Of a stretch of DNA of 64,000 nucleotides, positions 35,896 to 45,831 are shown piece after piece. Source of the stretch: Shewanella canadensis (GTDB taxonomy: Bacteria; Pseudomonadota; Gammaproteobacteria; Enterobacterales; Shewanellaceae). Under the pieces are notes generated by a model. That model saw only the letters and a program-made list of their open reading frames with translations, was not told the DNA's origin and did not search any database. Position numbers and translations under genes: made by a program. The stretch spans positions 45,562-109,561 of the forward strand of contig NZ_RXNU01000016.1 in assembly GCF_003966225.1 (NCBI RefSeq), in the 5' to 3' direction. The number at the start of each line of letters is the position of its first letter. Position 1 is the stretch's first letter.

Positions 35896-36531
35896 TTAAA
35901 CTTCTGAGTAGTTCAACACTTCTCCATCGGTGGCGCCACTTGGGCGAGAATGACGGTTAGGTGTGATAAGTAAGTTGGGTGTCGTTACACTACTTTCCGG
36001 CAGTGGGGCGACATCGGGTGAGATGGCTCCCGGATACTTAGCCTTTAACTCGTCCATAGGACCGAAGTCGATAGCACGCATTGGGCAAGACTCGACACAT
36101 GAAGGCTGTTTACCTTCGGCCAGGCGCTCAAAACAACCATCACATTTGGTCATCACCTTACGATCTTTGTCTATCTGCGGTGCATCGTATGGACAGGCTC
36201 TTGCGCAGCTTTCACAGCCGATACACAGATCCGCCGCCACATGAACTAAACCATCTTCGCGGCGCTTGTGCATCGCGCCAGTCGGGCAGGCCTTAACACA
36301 CACAGGCTCAGAGCAGTGGTTACAACCGATAGACATGTAATAGGCGAATACGTTCTGACTTACTGTGCCATCACCATGTTCTGTCCATTGTCCCCCACCA
36401 TATTCATAGACCCGGCGCCAATTGATGCCAACTGGAAGGTCTTTACGATCCTTACACGATATCTGACAGGTTTTACAGCCAGTACATTTACTTGCGTCGA
36501 CATGAAAGCCGTATTGGATATTATTGCTCAT
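35896..36531 (-). CDS. dmsB: DMSO reductase iron-sulfur subunit DmsB
   Basis: A 211-residue ferredoxin-type protein with four [4Fe-4S] cluster motifs: CTGCKTCQISC, CNHCSEPVCVKAC, CIGCESCARAC and CDGCFERLAEGKQPSC followed by CPMRAI. The Shine-Dalgarno is AGGAG. It transfers electrons to DmsA. No signal peptide, as expected for a partner carried across by the DmsA Tat signal. Confidence 0.95.
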   Translation of the reverse strand: MSNNIQYGFHVDASKCTGCKTCQISCKDRKDLPVGINWRRVYEYGGGQWTEHGDGTVSQNVFAYYMSIGCNHCSEPVCVKACPTGAMHKRREDGLVHVAADLCIGCESCARACPYDAPQIDKDRKVMTKCDGCFERLAEGKQPSCVESCPMRAIDFGPMDELKAKYPGAISPDVAPLPESSVTTPNLLITPNRHSRPSGATDGEVLNYSEV

Positions 36532-36543
36532 TGTTAACTCCTA

Positions 36544-38973
36544 TCAGACCTTACGGATTTCAACCAGGTTAGTGTGCTGAGGATTACCTTTAGTTACAGG
36601 TGTGGTGCGTTGTGAGGTAAGCACGTTCAAACAACCGCCTTTATCCACATCGCCGCCGGGTAGGAACCACGCGCCCTGACCCAGTGCCGTTACGCCGACC
36701 ATGATACGAGGCGTGACCTTAACTTCGACTTCGATGGTGCCGCGATCATTGAAGATATGGACCTTGTCGCCGGTTTTGAGTCCGCGCTTATTCGCATCGA
36801 GCGGGTTCATCCATACGGCATCCTGTACGGCTTCGCGCAGCCAGGGGACGTTGTGGAAGCTTGAGTGGGCACGGCCCTTGGTGTGATAACCGGTAAGTTG
36901 CAGTGGATACTTCTTCTTGGTCTCAGTATCTTCATAACCTTCCCAGGTTGGCACATATTTAGGTAGCGCAGATATTACGTCACCCTCTTTGAGCTTCCAG
37001 GTACGGGCTTTCTCTGCCAGGCGTGATGAGTAGATCTCAATCTTGCCAGATGGTGTGCCCAGAGGATTTGCATCAGGATCGGTACGGAAATCTTCCAGTA
37101 CGATATAGCCGCCGTTTGGCAGATACTTGCGATAGATACCTTGTGTGAGCATTACCTCTTTTTCTGGTAGTTCTGGGGTTGCAGCTTTAGATTCGGCATA
37201 GAATTGATCCAGCCAATCTTTACGGCTCTTACCTTCGGTAAACTCGGCCTCGACGCCCATACGTTTGGCAAGATCGACACAGACCTCATAGATAGGACGG
37301 CTCTCGAACATAGGATCGACGCCGCTACTCATCTGTACCAAGGTGGCGGTATCACCGGCTGCGTAGCTTTGGTTAACTAAGTCTTCTGATTCAAGCCATG
37401 ATACGTCTGGCAGCAGAACATCGGCAAACTTGGCACTCGGTGTCATCCAGTTATCGACTACAAGAATAAATTCACACTTAGATTCATCTTTAAGTAGTGC
37501 TTCTGTTTTGCGCACCTCTGAGTGTTGGTTAATCAGGGCGTTACCGCCGTAGTTGATAATCGCCTTAATATCTGTGCCCAGCTTTCCGTCACCCTCTTCG
37601 TCGAGATCGACACCTTGAACACCATCGGACAGAACGGTCATGTTTTTACCGTCTTCGATGGCCTGAGTGAAGGTAAAGAATGAGATTGCTTTCTTCACCG
37701 GGTTTGAGCCAGTAGGCATTGACGGTGCGTGTAGAGAAGAGCCCTTACACAGGCCACCACAGTTAGTGCCCGGCAGACCCAGTTGACCTAATAAGATAGG
37801 TAGCATGTAACCCGCACGGGTGTTGTTCTCACCGGCAGCCTGACGGTTTAGCGAGGCCGCAATCTGGATGAAAGGTGCACGAGCCGCAGCCAGCTCACGG
37901 GCCAACTCGACAATGAGATGGGCTTCGATACCTGTGATCGCGGCGGCCCACTCTGGCGTCTTAGCATTAACGCCTGGAATTGAGCTGCCAACCGTGGCGT
38001 TATCGAGAATATACGCCTTATAGCTCTCTTCATACCCGATGCCAGCAGGCATGGTCTTCTCGTCATAACCGACACAGTATTTGTCCAGGAAGGCCTGATC
38101 GACTGTGTTGGTGGTGATCCATTCATAGGCTAAGGCTTCGAACAGTGCTGCATCGGTACCCGGACGGATAGCGAGCCACTGATCTTCCTTACCTACGGCA
38201 GAGTCGGTGTAGCGTGGATCGATCAAGATAGTCTTGAACTTATTCTTCTGCTTCTGTACCAGGAAGTCATAGGCTTCACCCGAACCACTCATGCGGATCT
38301 CGGATGGGTTGTAGCCAACCATCAGCACTAAGTCTGAGTTTTGCATCTCAGACACGCTGCTTCCTTGCCAGCCAGGGCCAGCAGAGCCGTATGTTTGTCC
38401 GGCGGCTTCATAAATTTGTGACCAGCTATAATCACCATAGGCGTTGAGATAACCGCCCTTAAGGTTCATCAGACGGTAGAGACACTGCTTACCAGAGAAG
38501 TGATAACGCGCACCCGAGTTATAGGTGAAGTGAATCGATTCATTACCGTACTGGTCTATGGTGCCTTGAAGTTTTTCGGCCACAAGATCCAGGGCTTCAT
38601 CCCAGCTGATCCGCTCAAATTGTCCGCTGCCACGAGGACCAACACGCTTCATCGGGTATTTTAGGCGATCGGGCGCATAGACACGTTTACGCAGCGAACG
38701 GCCCCTTGGGCAGGCGCGCACATCATGATCGCCGTATTTATCTGTGGTGGTAAATTGAGACTCTACACGGGTGATCACCCCATCGGTAGAAAAAACCTGT
38801 ACCGGGCAGTTAGATCCACAGTTAACCAGACAAGCCGACCAGTTGAGGTTTTCACCGGCAACTGGTGGCGTAGGCGGTACCACTTCAACATCTTTAGAGC
38901 TTGAGTTACAGCCTGAAACCGTCGCTGCGCAACTTAGTGCGGCACTCATTTTTAAGAAACTTCTGCGTTCCAT
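36544..38973 (-). CDS. dmsA: Extracellular DMSO reductase catalytic subunit DmsA
   Basis: An 809-residue molybdopterin oxidoreductase. The N-terminus has a Tat motif (RRSFLK, residues 3-8) and a lipobox (VSGC), typical of Shewanella surface-exposed DmsA lipoproteins. CLVNCGSNC and RACPRGRSL form the [4Fe-4S] site, and YGDYSWSQIYEA carries the probable Mo-ligating Ser. The C-terminal MopB domain ends with PQHTNLVEIRKV. It reduces DMSO or a related N-/S-oxide at the cell surface. An acceptor other than DMSO cannot be excluded from sequence alone. Confidence 0.9.
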   Translation of the reverse strand: MERRSFLKMSAALSCAATVSGCNSSSKDVEVVPPTPPVAGENLNWSACLVNCGSNCPVQVFSTDGVITRVESQFTTTDKYGDHDVRACPRGRSLRKRVYAPDRLKYPMKRVGPRGSGQFERISWDEALDLVAEKLQGTIDQYGNESIHFTYNSGARYHFSGKQCLYRLMNLKGGYLNAYGDYSWSQIYEAAGQTYGSAGPGWQGSSVSEMQNSDLVLMVGYNPSEIRMSGSGEAYDFLVQKQKNKFKTILIDPRYTDSAVGKEDQWLAIRPGTDAALFEALAYEWITTNTVDQAFLDKYCVGYDEKTMPAGIGYEESYKAYILDNATVGSSIPGVNAKTPEWAAAITGIEAHLIVELARELAAARAPFIQIAASLNRQAAGENNTRAGYMLPILLGQLGLPGTNCGGLCKGSSLHAPSMPTGSNPVKKAISFFTFTQAIEDGKNMTVLSDGVQGVDLDEEGDGKLGTDIKAIINYGGNALINQHSEVRKTEALLKDESKCEFILVVDNWMTPSAKFADVLLPDVSWLESEDLVNQSYAAGDTATLVQMSSGVDPMFESRPIYEVCVDLAKRMGVEAEFTEGKSRKDWLDQFYAESKAATPELPEKEVMLTQGIYRKYLPNGGYIVLEDFRTDPDANPLGTPSGKIEIYSSRLAEKARTWKLKEGDVISALPKYVPTWEGYEDTETKKKYPLQLTGYHTKGRAHSSFHNVPWLREAVQDAVWMNPLDANKRGLKTGDKVHIFNDRGTIEVEVKVTPRIMVGVTALGQGAWFLPGGDVDKGGCLNVLTSQRTTPVTKGNPQHTNLVEIRKV

Positions 38974-39013
38974 TATCTTATCCTCATTACAGTTATGATT
39001 AGCACTGTTTGCA

Positions 39014-41020
39014 TTAGCGCAGCTGGTAGCTAAACGACAACATCACTTGGTGCGCGTTATAGTTATGGTTCAGGTCGCCTAAGGTGGTCAGTCCCGGAAC
39101 AGTATCGACATCAATTTGCGCGTAATCGGTGTCGTAATAGCGCTCATACTGGTAAGCCAGTTTTAACGCCATCTCTTCACTCAATGCGTAGTTCGCATGT
39201 AGCTTGAGACTATGATTGAATGAGTAGTAATCCCCCTGTGGCGTGGTGACGTCATAGGTGATCAGCGTATCGCTGGTGGAGTTTGCGAACAGATAGTCGC
39301 CGCCCAGGCTGAGCTTGTCTTCCATTAGCCCTGTATAGGTGAAACCAGCGCCTAGGTTGATAAACTCATCTTCGATATCGGCGGACCAATCCGGGGCAGA
39401 GAAACTCTGGCTGCCGGTTTGATTGGATTCGATCCACTGCTGACCGGCAAAGGCATACCCTGACAGGTGCTCATCAAGTTGCAGCCCAAGGTTGATGTCA
39501 TAGCCGTAATCTTCAGATTCAGTCAGACCCAGTTGAGTCTCGTCATAATCATCCTTGGCGTAGCGAGCGGTCATATCCAGACTGAGCCACGAAGTCGGGG
39601 TGTGATTAAACTTGGCTTCGAAGGCGGTGCGCGCTCTATCTGCCAGGTAGTATTTCCGTAGCAAAGGGTTAGCTTCAGATGAGGTCAGTTCACTGGTTTG
39701 ATATTCGCTGCCACCACGGTTATCCAGACTGGCCTTGAACTTAAGTTTGATATCATCCAATGCGCGGACATTGAGCTTGGCCCATAGCACGTCATCATTA
39801 GTCTGCTCACGGTCGCCATGGCTGCGCTCCATCTCCTTGCGGTCATAGCCAGCCTGCAGGCGATAGTCGCTGTTGAAGCGATAACTGGCATTAACCTTGA
39901 GACCGCGACGTTCGGTGTCTAAAGGCACATTTTGTTTAAATGCGCCCGTGATCCCGTTAACTTCATATTGAGCGAACTCCCATACCGAGCCCTTGTTGTC
40001 GCGCTTGCTGTAATCGACACTGCCGCCGAGTCTGAATTTATTGCTCACAAGCGAGGTGACTGACAGCTTGCCGTCTAAAGTCTCGACCTCACCGTCCCAG
40101 TTTTGTAGTGGGTTACCGGACATCTGGATCAAATCATCGTCCTGGATCATCTTGCCCGATGCCAGACGACCGCTCATGACGGTACGGTTTAACTGATATT
40201 GACCCGACAGGCTAAGTTGATGAGCCTCATTGTCAGGAGTAGGTGCAAAGACGTCATACAGGTAGGGGAGACTTAAGGCGCCGATATCGTTCTTATACTG
40301 ACTCACGAAGTAATTGAGGTCAGTAGTCCAACTATCACCGGAGAGTGACAGCCCTGCGGTGAGGTTATCTGTGTTGGCATCGACAGGCAGACCGAAATTA
40401 ACCGGACGCGGAGTGACAATGCTGCTGCTCTGGTAACCGGTTTTATTCTCGTGGTCATAACGTACATATGCCTGATAGAAATCCCGGCCATAACTCAGAC
40501 CCAAGCCAGCTTTGTTTCTCTGCAGGGAGAGCTCCTGGGTCTGAGTATGTTCGCTCGGGGTAAGCACGCCATCGTTGTACCATAACTGACTGCGTGCATC
40601 GCCTGACTGATAACTGGTTAGCTGCTGATAATCTGCAACTAGTTCATACTGGCCGGATTTTCCCGCTTCAAGATGAGCGAAGCCATTATCCAGGCCTAAA
40701 CGGTGTGCCTGGAACTTGGCTTTATAGCCTGCTTCGTTTCGGTAATTGAGATCGGCATCCATACTGGCATTACCGCCGTCGCTGTCGGTACCGAAAGCAT
40801 TGCCTGAGTGAATATCATCGCTCTCAATATAGGCGGCATTGATACCGATGGTGCCGGTATAGCCTTCGACTTGAGGGCAGTGTTTACACTGAAATACTTC
40901 CTGTTTAACTGTACTGGTATTGGCCCTGTTCACGCCAAAGTCAGCCGCCATTGCAGAGCCCGTTATCGCACCCGATATGGCGAGAAGTGATAACGTGATG
41001 AGGTTAAATTTGAATCTCAT
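39014..41020 (-). CDS. dmsF: MtrB-type outer membrane barrel DmsF
   Basis: A 668-residue barrel with a Sec signal peptide (ending GSAMAA, residues about 20-25), the MtrB-signature CXXC near the N-terminus (FQCKHCPQ, about residues 43-50), many predicted beta strands, and a C-terminal aromatic-rich strand YNAHQVMLSFSYQLR. MtrB proteins wrap the MtrA-type cytochrome to make an electron conduit across the outer membrane. It directly follows dmsE. Confidence 0.92.
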   Translation of the reverse strand: MRFKFNLITLSLLAISGAITGSAMAADFGVNRANTSTVKQEVFQCKHCPQVEGYTGTIGINAAYIESDDIHSGNAFGTDSDGGNASMDADLNYRNEAGYKAKFQAHRLGLDNGFAHLEAGKSGQYELVADYQQLTSYQSGDARSQLWYNDGVLTPSEHTQTQELSLQRNKAGLGLSYGRDFYQAYVRYDHENKTGYQSSSIVTPRPVNFGLPVDANTDNLTAGLSLSGDSWTTDLNYFVSQYKNDIGALSLPYLYDVFAPTPDNEAHQLSLSGQYQLNRTVMSGRLASGKMIQDDDLIQMSGNPLQNWDGEVETLDGKLSVTSLVSNKFRLGGSVDYSKRDNKGSVWEFAQYEVNGITGAFKQNVPLDTERRGLKVNASYRFNSDYRLQAGYDRKEMERSHGDREQTNDDVLWAKLNVRALDDIKLKFKASLDNRGGSEYQTSELTSSEANPLLRKYYLADRARTAFEAKFNHTPTSWLSLDMTARYAKDDYDETQLGLTESEDYGYDINLGLQLDEHLSGYAFAGQQWIESNQTGSQSFSAPDWSADIEDEFINLGAGFTYTGLMEDKLSLGGDYLFANSTSDTLITYDVTTPQGDYYSFNHSLKLHANYALSEEMALKLAYQYERYYDTDYAQIDVDTVPGLTTLGDLNHNYNAHQVMLSFSYQLR

Positions 41021-41035
41021 TTGAATTACTCCTGA

Positions 41036-41989
41036 TTAGCGCTGCAGCTTGCTGCCGGCTGGGTGATTGGAGCCATGGATCTGGCTATGGCAGTTGAGAC
41101 AGCTCTTACCGCCGCCAAAGGCGTCACTTCCGCCTTGCTGTACGACACGACTTGCATGGCCATCATCCATATGGCATTGCTGGCACAGCTGCGGCGCTCT
41201 GTGAGTGAGCATGGCTTCATTCACGCTGCCATGGGGGTTATGGCAGTTGGCACAATTTTCAGTGACTGGCGCATGCTCCCATAAAACGGGGCCACGTTTT
41301 TCGGTGTGACAGCTATAGCAAGTGTCATTCACTGTGGTGTGGTTCAGTGCACTTTCACTCATAGAGCCATGTGGATTATGGCAATCGATACAGGTCATTC
41401 GATCCCACTTCATCGGGTGAGATGAGCGCTTATTCATGTCAGATTTTTGCTGAGTGTGACAAGAGGTGCAGGTGTCATTGACCGTGAGCTGATCCATTAC
41501 CGGATCTTTGTCGGTGTGAATATTGTGACAATCGCTGCAGGCCACCTCGTCTAAATTGTGGCTGCTGCTATGCCATGCCATCTGCTTAGGATCGTTATGG
41601 CATCCCAGGCAAACACTGTTCTGACTCTGTGCAGGCAGCTTGCTCTCTTTACCGAAGGCGATCATCGGCTCCTTGCCGCCCTTATTGTGTTTGCCTAACG
41701 GACCATGACAGGCTTCGCACTGAAGACCCGCCATAGGCGAATCTGCTTGGCTCGAGTTGCCGTGTACACCATCGAATATCGCCATGACCTTGTCATTTTT
41801 CTTATGACACATCAGGCAGGAGTCGGCACCTTTCTTGGAGTATTTACCCTGAGCAAATTTCTCCGCCAGTTGCTGTTCCAGTTGTTCACCAGTGAGTTGG
41901 TTCCAGGGGGCCGCCTGAACTGAGAGGGATAGGCACGCGAAAGCGAATATCCCACAAAGTAACTTAGTGATAATACATTTGTTCATCAT
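41036..41989 (-). CDS. dmsE: Decaheme cytochrome DmsE (MtrA family)
   Basis: A 317-residue periplasmic cytochrome with a Sec signal peptide (ending SVQA) and ten CXXCH sites: CLMCH, CEACH, CLGCH, CSDCH, CTSCH, CIDCH, CYSCH, CANCH, CQQCH and CLNCH. Size and heme count match MtrA/DmsE. It takes electrons from periplasmic carriers and passes them through DmsF to DmsAB. First gene of the dms operon; a CRP-like site lies about 150 bp upstream. Confidence 0.95.
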   Translation of the reverse strand: MMNKCIITKLLCGIFAFACLSLSVQAAPWNQLTGEQLEQQLAEKFAQGKYSKKGADSCLMCHKKNDKVMAIFDGVHGNSSQADSPMAGLQCEACHGPLGKHNKGGKEPMIAFGKESKLPAQSQNSVCLGCHNDPKQMAWHSSSHNLDEVACSDCHNIHTDKDPVMDQLTVNDTCTSCHTQQKSDMNKRSSHPMKWDRMTCIDCHNPHGSMSESALNHTTVNDTCYSCHTEKRGPVLWEHAPVTENCANCHNPHGSVNEAMLTHRAPQLCQQCHMDDGHASRVVQQGGSDAFGGGKSCLNCHSQIHGSNHPAGSKLQR

Positions 41990-43181
41990 CTTGGCCTTAC
42001 GGTTAATTATTTTATAGTTTGGTAATGTTTGTGTTAATTGTTTTGCATTTAAATTGTAGTTTGGATTATTAAAAATGCGAAGCTATTACTTAAGGGGTAT
42101 TGTGAAATGTGTGATTTTTAATTTAAAAACAATTTATGCGTGATCAAGATCTTTATTTAGGCATCTCTTTTGTATGTTTGTTTTGATGTTTTTATAACCC
42201 GCTGCGCCGCTATATCTCATTGATTTTGAATTGGTTTCAGTTTTCACTTGAGCTTGCTGCTATTATTTCTGTTTTACGGTTTATATAAATGAGAATGTTT
42301 TCAATATAATTTTTTTTATGAATGATCAGAATTGTTATTCATATATATATTTATTAAACAGATACTCATTAATAGTTATTCATAACCCATTAATAACTTC
42401 GAATAAGTTTTCATATTTATTCATAACTCAATTGATAATCATTATTGATCGAGTGTTTTATCTGCACTTTATTATTTGTATTTCATGCTTTGTATTTCAC
42501 TTATTGGTTTGAATTTTTATCTGTTGTTTTCTTTAGCTTTTATTAGCTTATCCTAATTTGTGTGGCGGGAGGGAAGCTGTTTTCATCGTTGCAGTTCGCT
42601 GATCGAAGAGAGGTTAGAAAGGGGAGTTGGATGATATGGCTCTCTATGATTATGTTAACAGAGATTATCGGCATTTGGCTCATAGGGCTCGCAGGTCAGC
42701 TTATCGGGCTTTCAATTATCTTGAAGCTTGTGGGACTCCGACTTAAGGAGGCTGCTGTGTCAGCTGGCAGATTTAGGGAGATGGTTGCTATGTCGGTAGT
42801 GATGCCCCTAGAGAGAAGAGGGGGGAGCAAGCCTAGGCATCAGCTGTCATTTGAACGCACTAAAACTGATTCTCCAACCTTATAATAAGTTCTCGGTTTA
42901 TCTATCTGCTGAACGAGAAACTCATGTCTCAGCGCGGGCTGCAGTAGAGGCGTAAACATATCGGCCTCTCGCACTATGTTGATCTCATTGGTGGGCGTAT
43001 TAAATCAGTTGAGTCATGAATAAATTGTTTGAGATAGTGCTTATTAAGACAAGGGTAGCATCAGAGGAATGGATGAGGTGATGAGTAGGGATGAGGAGCC
43101 AATATGGAGTTGGCTCCTATTACACTCTGATTTAGCTCACTGATATCGAGCATAAAGGCCTATAAAGTTTCGTATCGAGTC
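41990..43181. other. Long AT-rich intergenic stretch with the dms promoter region
   Basis: About 1.2 kb. The part next to dmsE contains the CRP-like site at 42139-42154. The segment 42280-42540 is extremely AT-rich and holds only low-complexity frames. A 107-codon GTG-start frame (42562-42885) has no ribosome site or domain. The right end borders an IS481-like transposase. I see nothing else in it. Confidence 0.5.
42139..42154 (-). promoter_or_regulatory. CRP-like site upstream of dmsE
   Basis: Minus strand reads AAAGATCTTGATCACG; its core GATCT-x-GATCAC fits the CRP consensus TGTGATCTAGATCACA at 11 of 16 positions. In S. oneidensis the dms operon is known to depend on CRP. Confidence 0.5.
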
Positions 43182-44195
43182 TTATCTGTACAGATGGCGA
43201 CTGAGTTCGATCACCTCTATGGCCGTTTTACCTAAGGTGTACCTTCCTGCAATCGCATATTGATGGTTATAGCGTTTTAGCCATTTTTGTAAATTGTCGT
43301 TTAATGTCTCTATGTTTGATACCTTATTGTTCTTTAAGAATGGCGCATAAAACTCGCTGTGAGCCAGGCTGTGAAACCGGGCGGCAATACCATTAACGAT
43401 TGGCCCGTTATAGGCCCTTTTCTGAATATGGTTAATCGAGGTTTCCTGTAGCAGAGTCTGAAATGGCTTGCTATGTTTGCCGCTAAATTCGGCGCCCCTA
43501 TCGGTCAAAATACTATTGATGGGAATCCCTTGTCCCTTGTACCAGGGGAGCACCTGAGTCCTGAGAAAGTCTGAGGCTAGCCCGGAATCCTTATCCAGAG
43601 ATACTTGTGCATGTGTATATTGGCTATAGGCATCCATGCAGGTGTGTTGGTAGATAGTCCCTAGCTCAGGAATGTTGCCAACTTTAAATGTGTCCTGTAC
43701 GCAAATATCACCTGGGCTCTGGCAGTCGAGGCTGCCTTCCTCTTGTTGAAGTTTGCAGGATTTTTCAATTTGATGCTGAGCATTAAAGTTAAGCTCATTT
43801 TGCTGTCGCAGGCGACTGTTTAAGGCGATAAATCGATTGTGCTTAGTCTCCAGATTATGACGCAACCAGATGGTTCTAACCCCGCTGGGGGATATGGTAC
43901 ACCCCCTGGCGGTTAAGAGTTCAGCCACCTTTGCCTGACCATAGTTTGGGTAATCGAGTGCGATCTCTATGACCTGCTCTTCAACTTCCTGTGAGACCCG
44001 GTTCTTAAGTGTACTCTTCTTTCTCGATAGGTTGTGTAGCCCTTGCTCGCCGGCATTCTCATACTGCTTCTTAAAGCGGTAATAACTATCCCGACTGTAA
44101 CCCATCATGTCGCAGGCTTTACTGATACTTCCAAGCTCTTTGGCTAGCTGTAATAGTGCAAGTTTACTTCGGATCTCATTATGATTTGAATACAT
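43182..44195 (-). CDS. IS481-like transposase with altered catalytic triad
   Basis: A 337-residue protein with an N-terminal helix-turn-helix (SISKACDMMGYSRDSYYRF, residues 23-41) and an rve/DDE integrase domain (about 160-335). The first two catalytic Asp are visible (VQDTFKVG, D168; TDRGAEF, D232), but the third acid, normally Glu in NGKVERFH, is Ala in NGIAARFH (residue 272). I found no clear terminal inverted repeats around it. It is either an inactive remnant or a co-opted protein. It sits between the dms promoter region and the anion transporter. Confidence 0.8.
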   Translation of the reverse strand: MYSNHNEIRSKLALLQLAKELGSISKACDMMGYSRDSYYRFKKQYENAGEQGLHNLSRKKSTLKNRVSQEVEEQVIEIALDYPNYGQAKVAELLTARGCTISPSGVRTIWLRHNLETKHNRFIALNSRLRQQNELNFNAQHQIEKSCKLQQEEGSLDCQSPGDICVQDTFKVGNIPELGTIYQHTCMDAYSQYTHAQVSLDKDSGLASDFLRTQVLPWYKGQGIPINSILTDRGAEFSGKHSKPFQTLLQETSINHIQKRAYNGPIVNGIAARFHSLAHSEFYAPFLKNNKVSNIETLNDNLQKWLKRYNHQYAIAGRYTLGKTAIEVIELSRHLYR

Positions 44196-44232
44196 ATCAA
44201 TTAACTCTGCAACTTGGAATTGACCAGTTCAT

Positions 44233-45831
44233 CTACCAAAACACGCCATTAGGTGTGTAACCTAACCAATGAAACCAGGTTTCGCCTAAGACAATGCTGG
44301 TGATCCAGCCAATGGTTAGCATAGTGATACCGAACTTGAAGGTGTCACTCAGGCTGTATTGATCCGTAGAGTAGAGCAGTAGCGCGGGCTTACTGTTAAA
44401 CGGCAGCACGTAGACATGCTCGATAAGCAGAGCAACGGGCAGTGCCAGGCTCATAATCGGATAGTTAAATCTTTGTGCAATGCCTATCGCAATGGGAACG
44501 AATAACATGGTTCGCATTGTCTTTGATTGAAAGACGAGTGAGCTGAACAACATGGCTCCGGTAAGACCTATATAGAAGACCGAAAAGGGCGTGTTGTCAT
44601 CTAGTCCAAAATATTCTAAACCGAAATTTACCGCAAGATTAGGCAGATCCGTCTGTTTAAAGCCGGCACCAAGCGTATATGCACCCGCCGAGAACAGAAG
44701 TAGATGCCATGGGACATCGACCTGGTTCCAGTTGACTACGCCGATGCGTGGGGAGAGGGCGACAATGGCACCGATAAAGGCAATGGCGGTTGCGCTGATG
44801 CCATGGTGTTTATCCGTGGCCCAAAAAACCAAGATAGTGACAAAGATGACAATTGCTTTTATCTCTCTGGTTGAGATGGTGCCCATCTTATCCAACTCTT
44901 TCTTCAGACGATCCATTCCGCCTTCAATTTGAGGCAGATGTTCTTCCGGAGAGAGTGGGAAAAATACCTTAGTGGCTAACAGCCAGCCAACGATGATCAT
45001 GCATATGACGATAGGCAGGGCGACGATCATCCAGTCGGCAAAGAAGAAGCTGCCACCGATAGCCCCGGCAATAAGACTGGCTGCAAGCAGGTTTGCGCCA
45101 GAGCCGGTGACAAACGCGCCGGCACAGAGATTTATCTGCAGTAGGTTTTGAAGAACCAGATTTCTGCCGAAGTTATTCTTTTTGTCTCCCCCTGAGGCGC
45201 CATACACCGCAGCGATAACCATAAAGATTGGCATCAGGATCGCGGCCTTAGCCGTTGTTGCCGAAATAAACGCCGACAAGACTAAGTTGATGACCATAAA
45301 GCTATAAAAAATTGGGGTGGCGCTGGTCGCGAATCGGCAGATAAACCACAGGGCAAAACGTTTGGCCGCTCCGGAAGCGACTAACATAGATGCTAATATA
45401 AAAGAGAGGATATTCAGCCACATAATTGGGTGGCCTAGTTGAGCGTAAGCCACTTTTTCCGGGAGAACCCCGGTCAGTACCATGGTAATAATAACGATTA
45501 GCGAGGTTAAATAATTCGGAATGGCTTCCGTTATCCATAAGATGATGGCGGCGCAAAAAATGGCGAGCATGGCCTGACCATGCCAGCTAAATTCAATATT
45601 ACCCACATCAAGAAAATGCTTAGAGGCGGTGGCACTGAGCGTCGATGGGTCGAAGTTGGTAAGGAATACTGAGGGATCACCGACGAGGAGATAGATAAAT
45701 GCGGCAATAGCAATCCAAATACCCGATTTTTCCAACCATTGCTCAAACTTGCTCTTACTCCGTATCGGTAGTTTTTCCATTCGATACTGGTTCATGTCTA
45801 ATGGATCGACATGTGCTTTTTTTTTGTTCAT
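44233..45831 (-). CDS. DASS/SLC13-type sodium:anion symporter
   Basis: A 532-residue polytopic transporter with about 12 membrane segments. It shows the two-repeat architecture of the DASS family (TGSGANLLAASL in the first half; VLPFNSKPALLLY in the second) and the SATTAKAAILMPIFMV segment. Substrates in the family are di- and tricarboxylates or sulfate; which applies here is not readable. It is divergent from the CYTH/phosphate operon, and both promoters carry the same CRP-like motif in mirror arrangement. Confidence 0.85.
   Translation of the reverse strand: MNKKKAHVDPLDMNQYRMEKLPIRSKSKFEQWLEKSGIWIAIAAFIYLLVGDPSVFLTNFDPSTLSATASKHFLDVGNIEFSWHGQAMLAIFCAAIILWITEAIPNYLTSLIVIITMVLTGVLPEKVAYAQLGHPIMWLNILSFILASMLVASGAAKRFALWFICRFATSATPIFYSFMVINLVLSAFISATTAKAAILMPIFMVIAAVYGASGGDKKNNFGRNLVLQNLLQINLCAGAFVTGSGANLLAASLIAGAIGGSFFFADWMIVALPIVICMIIVGWLLATKVFFPLSPEEHLPQIEGGMDRLKKELDKMGTISTREIKAIVIFVTILVFWATDKHHGISATAIAFIGAIVALSPRIGVVNWNQVDVPWHLLLFSAGAYTLGAGFKQTDLPNLAVNFGLEYFGLDDNTPFSVFYIGLTGAMLFSSLVFQSKTMRTMLFVPIAIGIAQRFNYPIMSLALPVALLIEHVYVLPFNSKPALLLYSTDQYSLSDTFKFGITMLTIGWITSIVLGETWFHWLGYTPNGVFW

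Noticed and set aside
36701..36886. Plus-strand frame opposite dmsA
   Set aside because: Antisense shadow within a well-supported molybdoenzyme gene.
42093..42112. Possible CRP site TGTGAAATGTGTGATT upstream of dmsE
   Set aside because: The two halves point in the same direction and lack the TCACA arm; the site at 42139-42154 fits better.
42318..42512. 64-codon frame
   Set aside because: Low-complexity translation of AT-rich DNA, no ribosome site.
42562..42885. 107-codon GTG-start frame with a hydrophobic stretch
   Set aside because: It lies in an AT-rich intergenic region, has no Shine-Dalgarno and shows no domain.
43150..44230. Complete insertion sequence with terminal inverted repeats
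   Set aside because: I could not find matching terminal inverted repeats or a target duplication around the transposase gene.
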